Part shown: one piece after another, positions 28,223 to 40,100 of the stretch
Position numbering within the stretch: position 1 is the stretch's first letter
Layout of the letters: each line of letters begins with the position of its first letter
Origin: Phorcus lineatus
Lineage: Eukaryota; Mollusca; Gastropoda; Trochida; Trochidae
Length of the DNA: 64,000 nt
Reading direction: 5' to 3'
Assembly (NCBI GenBank): GCA_921293015.1
Contig: OV121091.1
Location: 27,636,839-27,700,838, forward strand
The notes under the pieces: model-generated
Database searches by the model: none
What the model was told of the DNA's origin: nothing
What the model saw: only the letters and a program-made list of their open reading frames with translations
Translations under genes and position numbers: made by a program

Positions 28223-29028
28223 CAAACTGTACAAACATATTTGCAAGGGATTTAAAGTTGATAATAAGGATCAACTTCCCCAGCAAGGTATAACTCGCGT
28301 CATAACCAATCACTACTTACTCTAAGACTACGCTAAACTTCGTTGTTACCTCCGGCAGCATTTTGATTGGACTATCAGTTTCAGGTGAAATTTGCTGAAG
28401 AATTTATATACAGTGTTTGTGTACCCAGTGACTGAGACTGGTATGAACGAGTATGGATAAGCAAACCTCATATCTGGCGTTCACGCCTTCCACTGAACTA
28501 CACTCATGCCAATAATGGTCCAACACAACACAAAATGATGAGGAGTCATATGTCACCATTGTAAAGAAATATTATTATACTTTATTAGATGCCGGTAGGA
28601 CTAGATAATTTAGGAAAATGGAAATCCTTTGTTTACCCTTTAAGACGGTTTATCAAATCAAGCAACTGACGGTCTTTGAATAAGTAATTATATCGACAAT
28701 CTCAGGTTATTACTTTCATTTTCTTTATCAACATAACACTATAACGGTAAACATTGTGAAATTGATACAAACTGCATGAGACGTTACCGACGCAGTCGAT
28801 TTATTCTAAACTCGATAACGTGACTTACACAACCTGCGGGTCTTTAGCATGAGCAGTGAAGCAAAGACCTGTTTAAAGTTTTCAAAAGGAAATTGCTTTT
28901 TCTTTATTACAAAATAAAATGCAATAAACATTAAATCAAAACAAACTCGTCAAAAAGTCATGTTTTAATAAAGCATTTCCTCATATGACCTTTTAATAAT
29001 TTCTGAAATATATCATTTGATCTTAAAG
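28223..29028. other. Gene-free stretch, nothing recognised
   Basis: No open frame or motif of note on either strand. Confidence 0.4.
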
Positions 29029-29156
29029 ATACATTGTTTGAGTTTTGAGTCACAGGTGTTACAGTTTATTAAAAGAGTCATTTTATAGAAGTATCGATCG
29101 TTACAGAGCCTTATGTGCCACGCTGTAGAGTGACAATAAACATGAAGTAGGTCGCG
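29029..29156 (+). repeat. Dispersed repeat D, copy 2
   Basis: Same-orientation, diverged partner of 18730-18838 (GTTTGAG, GAGTCACAGGTGTTACAG, ATTTTATAGAAGT, GAGTGACAATAAACATGAAG). Confidence 0.45.
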
Positions 29157-30479
29157 ATTGTCAAAGAATAAAATCGAACAATGAGGTAATTATGCGAGTG
29201 ACAATTAATGAAACAAAACCATGTCTTCACTGGTCAGAAGATAACATTTAACCAGCTATTCGATTTCGGATTCGTTACATATTAGAGTGCATTTTTAGAT
29301 GAATTATATAATTTAATGGATATCATTATAATTTTGACACCTATAAAAGCCAAATAAAAAACCATCAAGTCACACAGTGTCCTTTAATGGTTGTGACTCT
29401 GATAATTCTTCTAGAAACTTTGTTATGAGATCTGTAAAGCCTACATCAAAGTTTTGTTGATGTCTACCCGTACGAAAAATCCTCTATCCGTAGATGATAA
29501 ATCTGATTGTAAGCTCTGATTTCGCCATTCGCATTTATCAATCTAAATAAATTCGGATCAATAGTTCCATATTAACAGGTCACACTGTTGATCTAACAAT
29601 GATCAGTATTAACGGCTGACCCGATGCATTTTGTCATTTTGCTGCTAAAGCCTTTCGGAAAGATGCCTGAAATCACATTAGCCTTTTTGAGACTCGAATC
29701 ATTGCTATACCGTTTGGCGGTACGGTGCATGGAGTTTAATGTCATTCGGAAAACCGCGACCAAAATGTGCATCTGGATGAAAATCAGAATGCCGCGATGT
29801 TTTTACAGAAATCGATTCTTAATTCACAATTGGTTAAGTATAGTTTCTAGGCGTCAATGACTACGCATCTTACAATACCTTACGTAACCAAAAATAGTCA
29901 CAAATAATCAAAATCCTGCATACTTAAGCTCAATACTACTAAAAATGTTTGAAAGGAGAGATATCTCATCACTGGGGAAATCATTGCTGGCGATCAATTT
30001 ATTTCTATCGAAGATTATAGACTTTACATAAAATAATCGTAAGTGTTGAAACAAATACTATTTATACAAAATTATTAAATTCTTCAAAGGTATTTTTACA
30101 AATTTTGATTTTTTGAATGAAATTGAATGATTTGAAATGTTGACATACCATGCATTTAAAACTGTAAACAATATAGAGCTGGGTATCGTTGCCTTAGTCC
30201 CATGACGATATATCCCGATGCCAGTTTTGTTAGGAGAGACTATACATGATATCATGGAAAAATTGCCATGGAACCCGAGAGATGATTATCATCATAATAC
30301 CATGGTTGCGATACAATACGTATCCCGATTCTCTACATTTTATGAAAGAAGAATAGATGTAGAAAAGTAATGTTAATTTTGGGCTCAAAACTTCTTCAAA
30401 TATTACATGAAGGGAAATCACAAATTCCATGAGAGTGTGTAATTGCGTATAGAATATCAGATATATCACATAACATAGG
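29157..30479. other. Gene-free stretch, nothing recognised
   Basis: Open frames (29624-29860 plus, 30058-30469 minus) show no known domain. The sequence just right of this stretch is a LINE remnant, and 30230-30469 minus may be its eroded downstream part. Confidence 0.35.
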
Positions 30480-30735
30480 CCTAATGTAGAACTGTCGATC
30501 TAAATTATTCATAGCCAAGAATAAAATTCGAGCAGCCCTGTTTTTTATATTTTGGAGTGTAAAGCTGAGATGTACTGAAACCATACAAGAGATTATCACA
30601 GTAATCAAGGTGAGAGAGGACCAGGCACCTCACCAAGATATGTACAGCTTCTGTTGTGACGTATGTGCGAAAGCTTCCAATAATTATGGTATGAAGATAA
30701 GAGACATTCAGACATTATTAATTTGTGATCCACAG
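30480..30735 (-). pseudogene. CR1/Jockey-like LINE reverse transcriptase C-terminal remnant
   Basis: The minus strand, read with frame changes, gives INNV near 30720-30735, then TEAVHILVRCLVLSHLDYCD and NLLYGFSTSQL around 30560-30655, and LQNIKNRAARILF near 30520-30560. This is the block just after the polymerase core in CR1/Jockey-type LINEs (HINNVC; LVHALVTSRLDYCNSLLYGL; LQRVQNRAARL). No catalytic core survives and frameshifts interrupt it, so it is a dead fragment. It belongs to a different lineage from the Tx1/L1-like copies in this window. Confidence 0.7.
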
Positions 30736-31081
30736 CGTCCTACAGCAGTGTACATGTAGGTATTACGCGACGGTGAATGGCTGGTTGGCTGACGAATCGA
30801 TAATGACCTCCGATACACTGGCCACTGGAAAGATTTCTGTCACTCCCGCCTCTGTTTACTCGGTCTTGTCAGGGTTATGCTTAAAAAATTCTTGACACCA
30901 GCAAAGCATACGATATGTCAATTCACAGACAAAATGTAATGTTGATCAAGAGTTATGATATATCCTGTGCCCCTAATTTGCGAATTATGAGATTTAAAAC
31001 TGGTTATTTTTCATCCGTTGGTTTATGCTCCATGTTTCTTTCAAACCTCGGTTGATGATGGGTTAGGCACTTGCATAAGAA

Positions 31082-31223
31082 TAGTAGTAGTAGCAGCAGC
31101 AGTAGTAGAAGTAGTAGTACTAGCAGTAATAGTAATAATAGTAGTAGTAATGGTGGTAGTAGTAATAATAGTATTAGTAGTATTAGTAGTAGTATTATTA
31201 TTATTAGTAGTAGTAGTAGTAAT
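31082..31223 (+). repeat. Imperfect AGT/AAT/AGC trinucleotide microsatellite
   Basis: About 142 bases of trinucleotide units, mostly AGT with AGC, AAT, ATT and GGT variants. Overlapping open frames in two plus-strand registers (poly-Ser/Asn and poly-Val/Ile) are low-complexity artefacts. Confidence 0.95.
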
Positions 31224-32099
31224 TATAGAAATAATCTAATCATTGACATTTTTAGTCTTTTTAACATACTTAAAATAAAAGAAGCTAAACTATTTTGCAA
31301 ATTATTTTCATGCATAAAAAACAATTTATCATCATTATTATTTCAGTTGAAAATACAGCTACTATAAAAAGTATCTTCAAACAGGTTACTGATTAAATTG
31401 AATTAAGGATTTTAATTCTTCCAAAACCGTGTTCATGTTGATAATTGATTTTATATAATATATTATATCAATATCCAAAAATGCTTTGTAGAAGAGGAAC
31501 AACTTAACTTAACTTCAATTCATGTCATCCTTCACACACAAAAAGAAATATTCCCTCTTGCATTGCAAGAAGAGTATCAAGAGATGGCTGGCGTATAAAA
31601 AGACGTGAGCAATTGAAATATTATATATAGGAGCAGAATTATTCTGAAATTCATATAAATGATTGCATTGAAAAGGCAAAGAATTTCAAATCTTGAACAA
31701 TTGAGAAAAGGCAAACGGTTCATTACAACACTAATAATAGAGGAATTTTCATTGTGACCACTTTCAACCCGCTACATATCAACTCTCTCCAAATTATTAA
31801 TAGTCAACTCCCGATTTTGGAGCAGAGTGCAAAAATGAAGGCTATTTTTAAAAAAGACCACATTTATAAACAGCCGTAAACAACCTGCAAACTTGAGACG
31901 TGTTCGTTTAAACATGTTTTTATTCAGAGAGCGAATCTGGTTTGGTAAACAAGCAAAGCTTTGCTTATATTAATACCGCACCAGTAAAAAAATGATAAAT
32001 ATAGTACACAAGAACTAGACAAGAAACAAAAACAGAGCACCGTAAATATATCATTACATCAATTGAGTATCTAAATTTAACATGTCAGACCAGGGACAA
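31224..32099. other. Gene-free stretch, possibly decayed 5' part of the Penelope-like element
   Basis: No motif is readable. It lies directly upstream of the GIY-YIG remnant, where a Penelope-like reverse transcriptase would be expected, but I cannot identify any RT block. Confidence 0.3.
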
Positions 32100-32640
32100 T
32101 CTACTGTTTCTAAATGTGGAAACGGACGATGCTTCACCTGTAGAAATATCATAGAAGACGCCGAGTTCAAAGTTAACAATAAACAGAAAACATGAATTTC
32201 CATTCAAGAAATATCATCAATGTTATCATGTGCAAGGGGTGCAGTGATTTATACATTGGCAAGACAGAGATACGTTTAAATGAAAGAATGTAACTGCATA
32301 GTTCGCAAATCAAGCGGCCCGAAAATAGAACTATCCCTTAAGCAGTCACTTGGAAAAAGTGTTCAGGAGGGATAAATAGAGTGTTTCCATGTTATAGAAT
32401 GAATACGATAATCCGCGGCTACTTGAATTGAAGGAAAGGTAATTCATAAAACAATTTTAGCCTTTACTGAACGCTTAAAGTTAAATTTCCTTGAATTCAT
32501 GCTCATGACACATCTACCTCTATGACGTCATAAAGAGCGCCACGTCACACAACAGTCTAACCTTAAGAAGCCATCATGGCAGAAAGGCTTTTTTAGCAAA
32601 TGTGAATGTGATTATTTACCTTATTCACAATGACATCATT
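32100..32640 (+). pseudogene. Penelope-like element remnant: GIY-YIG endonuclease and 3' end
   Basis: From 32109 the plus strand reads SKCGNGRCFTCRNIIEDAEF, containing the C-x4-C-x2-C cluster that precedes the endonuclease in Penelope-like retroelements. After a one-base frameshift near 32195 it reads FHSRNIINVIMCKGC and SDLYIGKTEIRLNERM. These are the expected NVIY-x-IxCxxC and YIGxT-x-x-LxxR blocks of a GIY-YIG nuclease. Further on, ITRTIP-like, CSGGINRVFPCY and FIKQF/LLNA echoes lead to about 32470. The 3' part (ATGACGTCAT, GCGCCACGTCAC, 32522-32550) resembles Penelope-like 3' ends. At least two stops and a frameshift mark it as inactive. The reverse transcriptase is not visible. Confidence 0.72.
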
Positions 32641-33388
32641 TCATACCTGAGAGTAGTGTCTGTGAATCTTCTTAATGAAACTAAAAGAAAGTTGTGAAAG
32701 AAAAATATCAAAATTGAAATGAGGGAACAATATTAAAATTTTATAATCAGAATGATTTCTTTCCTGCAGAGGCAATGTGTTTATTTCTTTAAGACTATCA
32801 CTAAAAGATTTAAGTCTAAAAAATAATTAAAGCATCAAGTTATTTTTGTTTAAAGAGAACTATTCCAAAATCTCGCTTATTACATTAGCAGAGCGTTTTT
32901 GAAATACCATGAAACATTCAAATGCTTTGGACTTCGTTTACTTCTTTTAACTATTCATACCCAAAATACTCGCTTTGAAACAACGCAGGTTCAATAAGAG
33001 AATTACACAACTTTGTCAAAAACATCATGAGATATACCTCAAGCATTAAGTGTACAATGCAGACAATGCTCTACTGGCGAATTAACACATTTCCTTTGCA
33101 TTAAGTTGCATACCCATATGCTCGTTCAGGGATGAACCTAAATGCAAACAATGGTTAACTGTCTCTTGAAATGGTATTATCATCACACGTTTAGCAGAGA
33201 AAGTTTTAACAGTCTTTTATGGCTGGAATACCCACCAGTAAAGTTAAGAACCAGTCCAGTCCATAAAAACATGATGCATCACTTTTGAAAATAGAAGTGA
33301 TCTTTAACTTTTGTTGTTGAATATAGGTCTGAAAATACAACACATTTATCTTATCAACCTATCATTAGTAACCAAACCGATTCATATA
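32641..33388. other. Gene-free stretch, nothing recognised
   Basis: AT-rich, no coding or repeat signal seen. Confidence 0.4.
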
Positions 33389-33392
33389 TTAA

Positions 33393-34684
33393 TGTGGCAG
33401 GCAGTTTGATTTGTAAATAACTTTTAATTGTTAATAAACCTTCCTTTCATATCATGTCTTTCTTTTAATTCAATTGCTATTAGTTATGCGTTGTTGTTTT
33501 AGTTACCAATAAGTATAGTTTGTTTAGCGTGCGGGATTATATTCAGTAAGGTAGGGTTGGGAAAGTCTAGGTCACTCTAAAGGTGTCGGGTCTTCTTACC
33601 CAATCCCTTTGATCTTATTGGCTAATTCAAATCACCGCACAGGCCATGTCAATTTCACGTGCACGCCACATCAGCACTTGTCACTGATCATTCGACGACA
33701 CAGGACAGACAATCTGATATGAGAGGTTAGTTCTAAACAATTACTAATCTATATATTTATGATATTTGCGGATTAAGTAGGATAACTTATCTATGTTAAG
33801 TTATGTCTAAAATATATAGGATTTTCGGCATTATTCCCTCTTTGATTATTTGATGGTCAAGTCGCCATCTTGTTACGCTTAATTCAGTAAGTTACTAAAT
33901 TCATAATTAGGATTAAACTATACTATTAAACTTATTGCTAAAACATTTCTTTCTTCTACTTTTACTGTATGATTGTTGTTTGAATGAGAGTCGGTAATTT
34001 CTTATTCTATACATAATTCTTGCACGCATGGATGAGTGTGAGCGCCATTGTTTGATGATACGTGTGCTATGTCCAGATGCTAATGACAAACCTTATTATA
34101 TTAAAGAGCGTATTCTGGGTTGAAGCCAAACCACGGCTAAGGACATAACGCCTCAGCACCATACGCAGGGTAAGCTATTTTAGATATGTATATATTTATT
34201 GCGTTTTGTAAATATGTTCATCACACGTGCTGTGTGATAATTATGAGGGTGTACGTGTCATCATAATATAAATATTATGGTAATTTATATGTAATATATG
34301 AAACAGGATAAAATATTCTGTTAGGTAATGATTTCGTTATACTCTGTTTACATAAGGGATAACCTCCCTTGATGTGTGTACTTGTTACAATCACAACGTA
34401 ATGATTATGATATCGTACCTTATTGGAGTTTTGTTATTATAGATACTAACATATAAATGCCACGGTGTATTTACATGAGTTGTAAATATCAGGGAAATGA
34501 TTTGATTACTGTAGTTTGCATTTATTGAATAATTGCAAGTGTGTCAATATGTTATAGACTGTATATTGTTTTATGTATGTATTTCAGGGTGTCTTTACTT
34601 GTCTTACGCTACTTGGCAATAAACTTGACTCACACCCGTGACCCGTGTTTGGATCCTTCATTCATCCACGCACACCCGGTTACA
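33393..34684 (+). mobile_element. Possible solo LTR (about 1.29 kb)
   Basis: The right end has the look of an LTR terminus: AATAAA at 34618-34623, then about 60 bases of C-rich sequence (CACCCGTGACCCGTGTTTGG ... CACACCCGGTTACA) ending in ACA at 34684. Taking TGTGGCAGGC at 33393 as the left end gives TGT...ACA termini. It also gives a flanking 4-bp duplication TTAA (33389-33392 and 34685-34688). No gag-pol frames or primer-binding site adjoin it, as expected for a solo LTR. Splice-like signals occur inside (GAGAG then GTTAGT near 33726; CAGG then GTAAGC near 34170; TATTTCAG before GGTGTC near 34588), so an alternative is a spliced non-coding transcript whose last exon carries the poly(A) signal. 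The left boundary is the least certain part. Confidence 0.4.
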
Positions 34685-34688
34685 TTAA

Positions 34689-35652
34689 AAACATATGTCA
34701 AGTGACATGTGGGATAAGAGCATTTCAAATGTTAAGGATAATTGATGTGAACACTGAAGATAACCTAAGGAAGAAAGTCTTTCAACTGTATCTTCAAAGA
34801 AGACGAATTGTATTAGATACATGATTTCAAAGTATTTTCATTCTCACAAAGACCTTAAGTGGTGGTAACGCGAAGAAAGTTTCAATTTTTACTTATTTGA
34901 CCAATTTTTTTATGAACTTCTCTTTGAAAATTTCTTTTAGTGTAAGCATCTTTGAATTTTTCGTTTCATTTTCACGGATACCACCTCTTATCTTGCCTTA
35001 TGTCTCTGAGCGTTACGTGATGATACTATACCAATGGGTTGTCGAGCTATTGTACATTATCTTGGAGTTTTTGTCAATTACTGTCAATAAAACGGAATTG
35101 TAGTCAATATCGATTAGTCTATGTTGTTACCGTTTTTATCTAAAAAGGCGTATTTACATAACTCAGTTTGTTATCAGAATCTGAATTAAAGGTCATTTAT
35201 GATCTTTGACATTTAACTTCTACTGTTAACCTATAAGTATAGGTATCAAACGCCAATTATCCTGTTCTAGTATTTCTGTAAAACAATGCGTATGTATGGG
35301 CTTTTGACAAGTAGTATTGTTATTGATAACATTATTGAATTGTTTATGTGAAGATAAAATGAATTGCTTAAGTTTCCAAATTGTTTTATATAATAATTGA
35401 CTGGTTTGGTTAAAATAAGTTCACCGATAAATGTGATGATTAGGTTTATTAAACGATCGGACGAGGTACTACGAGGTATTAGCGTATTTATACAAGCAGA
35501 ACTCCTTCCAAACCCTGGTAAGTATCAGACCCGCTCGCTATCGCAATTTTAGGTACCAGCCAATGAAATGACTTGCATTTGGAAGATACAGCAACACCCT
35601 GATGAGAGGACCATTCGTTTTGAAATATTTGGTTCAAGCTCCCGTATTCCAT
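34689..35652. other. Gene-free stretch, nothing recognised
   Basis: One 68-codon frame (34897-35103) is hydrophobic but low-complexity and without support. Confidence 0.4.
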
Positions 35653-35671
35653 GGGGGGGGGGGGGGGGGGG
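35653..35671 (+). repeat. Homopolymer run of 19 G
   Basis: A run of 19 consecutive G in otherwise AT-rich DNA, able in principle to form a G-quadruplex. Its exact length may be uncertain because such runs are prone to sequencing and assembly error. Confidence 0.9.
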
Positions 35672-37028
35672 TTATTACCTAAAGATAGTCATGAAGACCA
35701 AAACATAATCGACCTGATAAATGTTGGGTATTGCATGAGCTCTGTGGGTACAGACAGGCTGACATTGTAGGATGGCAAGACACGTGTATTCGTGTGAAAG
35801 ATTTTTAAATAAAACTTATCACCTTTACCTTTTCAATCTACACGAGTACTGAAGAGAGCAAAATAGAACCATCTTGTAACAAATGGATGACACGTTAGGC
35901 TTATAAGTAGACAGCATGCGATCGAGTCATTACCTACTGTTATAGTTTGGCAGAATCGTTATGTCTCCTGGTACATTTCAAACGAAAATCAATGCGAGTA
36001 AGTGTTATTCTTCTTGCTCAATGTTCATTATATATGTCATGAACCTATCTACTTGTGTAATAAAAGAGTCGCCTTACGAAATCCAAATGAATAATTAACT
36101 GAACACCAAATACCTGATGAATCGGATATGTAGTAAGCCATGCCATCTCTTTAAGCATCTATATCTATCGATAGGTTAATACTGATACATGTATTCTTTC
36201 TTTTCACAAAACACTCATATGAATTTTGTTTTGAATTAAGGAGAATGCTCATCACCATTTCCAAATTCTATCATATTTTAACTGTACAGATAATTTTAAA
36301 AACTTGTCATCAGAATAAAAAGCTTCTATTAGTTAACTTTAGTTAAATTTATTAATTTTGAATAGTAATTAGTAGAATGAATGGGTACAGAACAACCCGT
36401 ATGCAATTTTACTTTAAAATTGTTTCATATACAACCTTTTTCATCTATCGATTTTTCCTTCTAAATAGACTCCTTTGTTGGATAACATCAACTTTTATAC
36501 CAATATAGTCATATGATATTCTGAAAAATATCACGTCAACAGTTTCTATTCCGTTACTGACAGTTGAATTGATATAGAAACACTGTCAATGACAAATGAA
36601 AATCTCTTTCTTCTCTATTTTTGCTGATCATAACTATTACTCAAATAACAAGAATCCTATGCAATATTCCTCAACACCCTGAACCTGTTTTTGCTTTGCT
36701 TCACCACATGAATTGCTGTAGATAGATAAGGTTATTTACTTTAAAAGAAAGAATCTTCCCCTAGGCTCAGGGTGATTGATTGTTCGTAGTGAATCATTTG
36801 TATAATGTCAGTGATTGTGATTGTGGTTCTGATGCCAGACTATCTTTATGGTTAAAGGCCCAAGCTATTGATGGTCAATTCATTAATGTCTCCAACAGAC
36901 CAAGTCATTTTTCTCATGCATTCTCCCCAACTTTCCCAACCACTTGCCGCTACAACAAGCGCTATGTTTGGACGCAGAAGATATGTCACCATTTAATTCA
37001 AACAGGGTTCATAAATTAATAAATATAC
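35672..37028. other. Gene-free stretch, nothing recognised
   Basis: The 79-codon frame at 36780-37019 plus has no known motif. No repeats recognised. Confidence 0.4.
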
Positions 37029-37051
37029 ATATATATATATATATATATATA
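37029..37051. repeat. (AT)n microsatellite
   Basis: About eleven AT units followed by further AT-rich sequence. Confidence 0.9.
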
Positions 37052-37092
37052 ATATATGAATATACACTGTGTGACACTTAAATAAGATATAT

Positions 37093-37121
37093 TTCTTCTT
37101 CTTCTTCTTCTTCTTCTTCTT
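37093..37121 (+). repeat. (TTC)n microsatellite
   Basis: About nine and a half TTC units (GAA on the minus strand). The Arg-rich minus-strand frame over it is an artefact. Confidence 0.9.
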
Positions 37122-40100
37122 ATATAAGATTTCTTTGCTTGATATTTTGCCATTTCACGGTAAATATACTTAAGTATGCTTGAATTTATAAAAATACTTG
37201 AAAGCTTTTTGCCAATTACATGTATGGTAGTGAAATATGTATGGCGTATTAGATACATGTATGTATGATGTAAACCTTATCTTTATCGACGCGATAGATA
37301 ACGTACTTGTGCAGTCATCACATGTCCCTATGGTTTAATGAAAGCCAAGATTGATATACGCAGGAGATATAGGTACATGTACAGGGTAACGTGGCCAATG
37401 TCGAAGATATTTAGGATGTTATTCCAGTACTGTTTGATCAAATATTGTATCTAAAAGAAATGTTCTAGTAAATGATGACTTGCCTAGTTTTAACAAAAAT
37501 CAATAGTCAACGTACTAAACGCCCTCATCCTATGGCAGACAAAACGAGAAATATAGGTTGGTATTGTTTAGTGAGTCATTTTACTAATATGCAAGTAAAT
37601 GGATTGCAGAATTTTGTCTTCCTGCCATTTATATGGCTGTTTTTAATTTACAATCGGAAACAAGAAAATGTCATAAAGAGATGAAGAAGCAACTTTAGAT
37701 ACGCGATTTCAACTTACTCTAGGTCATGTGATATTTTGGCTGTATTTAAGCCAAATAGAAAATTCATTAAACATACTCTGCGTCACTTAAAGTCAAGGCA
37801 AAGTGAACGGATTTTTCGTAAGATGTGGTTCAGTTTCGTTATTCAATTTAAAAGTACTCGGTAGTCATTGGCTGCCTAGGATCTCATTTATTTATTGACG
37901 TACAAGGTTTTAAGGATACCCGCTTCATAAAATTATGTGAAATATTTAATAGTTCGACTTTTAAATTATACTTTTTTTTGCAATTGATATGTCTTTTCGA
38001 CAAAGAAAATGTTAACAGCAACTTCACAAGTGAATATATCAGCGAATACATGATCAACTAAACATTTTACTGGAAATATGTTGCAGGTTACATACAAGTG
38101 CAGTTTCCTCTTATCACACGTATTGTATGGGACGGGGAAATGTTCTTTGTCCACGAACCGTCAACATATTGATATGCATGGAAAGATATGTTTAAGATTA
38201 TGAAGTGTAAATATTATCGCATCATATATAAACATACCGGAACTTGCGTATACTTTAAATATGTTCTATCTTTTCTGAAATATATTCACAAGTTATCAAA
38301 GAAACGCCCTCTCAAATTATTCAACACCTACAATATGTCGAGTCATTTGATGGTAAAATAGTCATAGGACAGTGCAATGGTGATAGGAGAATGAACAAAA
38401 GAAGTCAGCGTAAGCGTTAATTTTTATAAGTGTTCAACACTACCTCAGTCAATGGAAAAGTCCCTGAGACTAAGTTGTAGATATCATAGGGTAAATACGT
38501 GACAATACTCACCCTGAGAGTTACTGAATATTTATCAATACAACCTATGAGGACTTAACCAGTTTTGAATTGCACAAATTTGGTATGAGTTATGAAGCAT
38601 GCTAAAAACTGCATTTTTTAAAACTTCATTCATACTGACGGTGAGAATAATCTCTGCGAATGATTCTTGAAATATGCTGGAAATCTTGAAAGCTTTCCCT
38701 TTTAAAATAAATACCCGACAAAAAATTACACAAACGATGAGACATTTTCTTATTTTCAGATGTAAGAACTGTTTTATCCAATGGTATAATATTTTCCGAC
38801 AGACTGTCAACAATTTTGAGTAGACATCCTTAAGAGCTGAACGTTTTTACTTACATTATTTCATGTTCAACATGTTTACTACTTCAATCGATACTGGTTT
38901 CAAAAACACCATAAATAAAACTTTATGTAAGATGTTATTAGATACACAAATACAACATACTACGTAAAAGTATGCAGTAGGAGCTTATGGTTCCAATATC
39001 ATATTTTAACTAAAGTCAAATCCAAACGAATCATCAACTTTCGTTTTAATTGGATATTATGTTCTCTAGTTGCAGCATCATATACTCGACTAAAATGCAA
39101 GTGTTCAAGATGATTTTTTTAGATAAACAGAGTTAACACACGAAAAAAAACGAAATAAATGTTTTCAAATGAAGGACAAATTTTTTTTATCAAAGATTTT
39201 TTTGGAACGAACGTACCATGATCGGACCATGCGAATCCTTTTCCCCTGCTTAAATGATTTAAAGGTGATCGTACAAAAACGGCCGCAAGTGGTGGCTTAA
39301 CACTTAATTATTTCAACTATACGACTGCTGATCATCGGCCGAGTTATGAGACGTTTTGAACCATCCTAAGGTATTACATTTGGAATGAACTAATGTTTAT
39401 AATTTTAAAAAAATATATGTCTCATAAAACAGGGTAGTGCCCCTTAAAAATGTGCCGAACAGAGAAATGTTTTGAAAATATTATTATTCAAATGACATTA
39501 CCAATTTTAGTAATGAGATAGAAACTTGACTGCAGATGATACTATCCAATAATAAATTGACGATATACAGTTAAATGCATTCACTCATTCATTTCAGATT
39601 TGGTATTAAATAAAATTTATATCCGGATAATTCATTCACATTGACAAATTGAAAATCATATCCACGCTTCATAGATAAATGTGACAAATAAATCTACGCT
39701 TCATAGACGACGAGAATGAGCTTTTAAAGGCATATCAACATCAAAATTAAAATCTATGAACGTTGCATTACAAATTATCTGTAATCCTTTTCAGGTTTTT
39801 ATAGATTTCCATCAAGATGTAGAATGTAATGCATTAAATTTCAAATTCTTTTTGTATTGATGTCCTATTCATAACAGTTTAAGATTATATAACTTTTAAT
39901 TTAGATCTCATTTCATCTGCGTATCCCTTCAACTTTATGGGAAGTTCACATAAGTCGCTAATATGATATCTTCAACTCTGTATTAAAGATAGGCTTTCAC
40001 ATAGATGAATTTCAGCAAAGGAAATCAACTTTGTAGCTTTTATGATTTTTTGAATGCATGTTTCCTGTAGGAACAAAACCAACATTTATATAAATAAAGG

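Noticed and set aside
31018-31367. Poly-Ser/Asn and poly-Val/Ile open frames
   Set aside because: Produced by the AGT-rich trinucleotide repeat in two registers.
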